From contig NZ_NKTZ01000011.1 of the NCBI RefSeq assembly GCF_003207855.1, positions 1 through 64,000 of the forward strand: a stretch of DNA of 64,000 nucleotides, written 5' to 3'. The stretch comes from Komagataeibacter rhaeticus. GTDB taxonomy: Bacteria > Pseudomonadota > Alphaproteobacteria > Acetobacterales > Acetobacteraceae. The stretch's first letter is position 1. The number at the start of each line of letters is the position of its first letter. Shown one piece after another: positions 63,381 to 64,000 of the stretch. Under the pieces are notes generated by a model. It had not been told where the DNA came from and made no database searches. It saw only the letters and a program-made list of their open reading frames with translations. Both the position numbers and the translations under genes were made by a program.

Positions 63381-64000
63381 ATGGGCAGGCAATATGGTTC
63401 GGCAGCAGCGGTTTCGTATGAGGAGGGATGCCTGTCCTTTACCGCCGGCCATTTTGATGTGGATATGATACGGCAGGCCATCATCCAGTATCGCCGGTCC
63501 GGTTTCCATCATGATCCCCTGCGCCTGCAACCGCTTGTTGTCCGGGCCGGGGCATGGCTGAGCCTGCGCCTGCATGAACTGCATGAATGGAACCAGGGAT
63601 TCTTCAGCCTTGATGGCGGCACGGTTGTCATCCATCCCACCGCATCCGATACAGTGACCATGCTGCCGGTTGATATCCGCAACCAGGGCGGGAGCCTGGT
63701 CTTCAGCGCGGCGGAGAATCTGTCCGGGACCCTGCTGGTCAACCTGAGCCGCCCCAGGCAGGCCCATGCGCCCGTGCAGCTTGTCTTTCAGGGCTGTGCG
63801 TTACAGTTTGCCCATTACGATCCCATGACGGATATGACCCTGGTGGGCCTGGTGCCGGAATATGAACTGCCCCATGGATGGGTGGCGGTCAGGCTGGACG
63901 GCAATCCGTGGCGGATTGACAGGGCCGTGCAGGTTCCGGGGCTGGACAGGCCGGTCCTGCGCCGGGAATGGCAGGCGGATGAACGTGAGACCGTTACGCT
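63381..64000 (+). CDS. Unknown protein, partial (runs off window)
   Basis: An open frame from the ATG at 63381 (GAGGG about 10 bases upstream) to the end of the window, at least 206 residues. It begins MGRQYGSAAAVSYEEGCLSF. There is no signal peptide or membrane span so far. It is rich in beta-prone and His/Trp residues (LHELHEWNQGFFSL, LPHGWVAVRLDGNPW). No known family recognised. It is driven by its own promoter in an AT-rich gap, which may indicate a recently acquired gene. Confidence 0.65.
   Translation, partial: MGRQYGSAAAVSYEEGCLSFTAGHFDVDMIRQAIIQYRRSGFHHDPLRLQPLVVRAGAWLSLRLHELHEWNQGFFSLDGGTVVIHPTASDTVTMLPVDIRNQGGSLVFSAAENLSGTLLVNLSRPRQAHAPVQLVFQGCALQFAHYDPMTDMTLVGLVPEYELPHGWVAVRLDGNPWRIDRAVQVPGLDRPVLRREWQADERETVT

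Overview
The window looks like chromosome of an acetic acid bacterium (Acetobacteraceae, Komagataeibacter/Gluconacetobacter type). The base composition is high GC, the coding style is alphaproteobacterial, and there is a SMP-30/gluconolactonase family protein. A gap-region hairpin element also resembles extragenic repeats I remember from that group. The taxon is inferred from content, not from a marker gene.

Layout. 1-3.2 kb: tRNA-fMet with a terminator, a decayed IS5-like transposase and a lone 700-residue protein joining a PLD nuclease-like domain to a P-loop ATPase. 3.3-7.8 kb: a MarR-controlled catabolic cluster (amidohydrolase, alpha/beta hydrolase, sodium:solute symporter with a DUF3311 partner). 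8-17.4 kb: envelope and unknown genes, cardiolipin synthase, a SulP transporter and a membrane-anchored trypsin-like protease. 17.5-24.1 kb: tRNA-Arg(CCG), a lipoprotein esterase, a zf-CHCC protein, polA, an aberrant Sco homologue and a peptide-binding protein.

24.1-35.3 kb is a compact saccharide-utilisation operon read on the minus strand: TonB-dependent receptor, GPH sugar symporter, GH3, GH63-like and GH106-like enzymes. The three enzyme types fit the three terminal linkages of the acetan side chain, which suggests exopolysaccharide salvage. That is a hypothesis only.

36.1-46.5 kb is a complete aerobic nicotinate degradation cluster: nicR, then nicC-nicA-nicB-permease-nicX-nicF-nicE-nicD. 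Together these convert nicotinate to fumarate, with release of formate and ammonia. The transporter is of the NCS2 type. Next to it (46.7-50.1 kb) lies a two-component flavin monooxygenase with a second GPH transporter. Its promoter region shares an operator-like 16-mer with the nicC promoter, so it may extend the same regulon.

50.4-64 kb: DUF2501 protein, an SbmA/YddA-like ABC exporter, a zinc ABC transporter operon (znuC, znuB, znuA) behind a perfect Zur-like box and led by a His-rich mini-protein, LysE exporter, fumC, a REP-like hairpin element, gluconolactonase-like protein, an IsdG-like haem monooxygenase candidate, an SDR, a YidB-like protein, a Cys-rich secreted protein, photolyase, and an unrecognised gene running off the right edge behind an AT-rich promoter.
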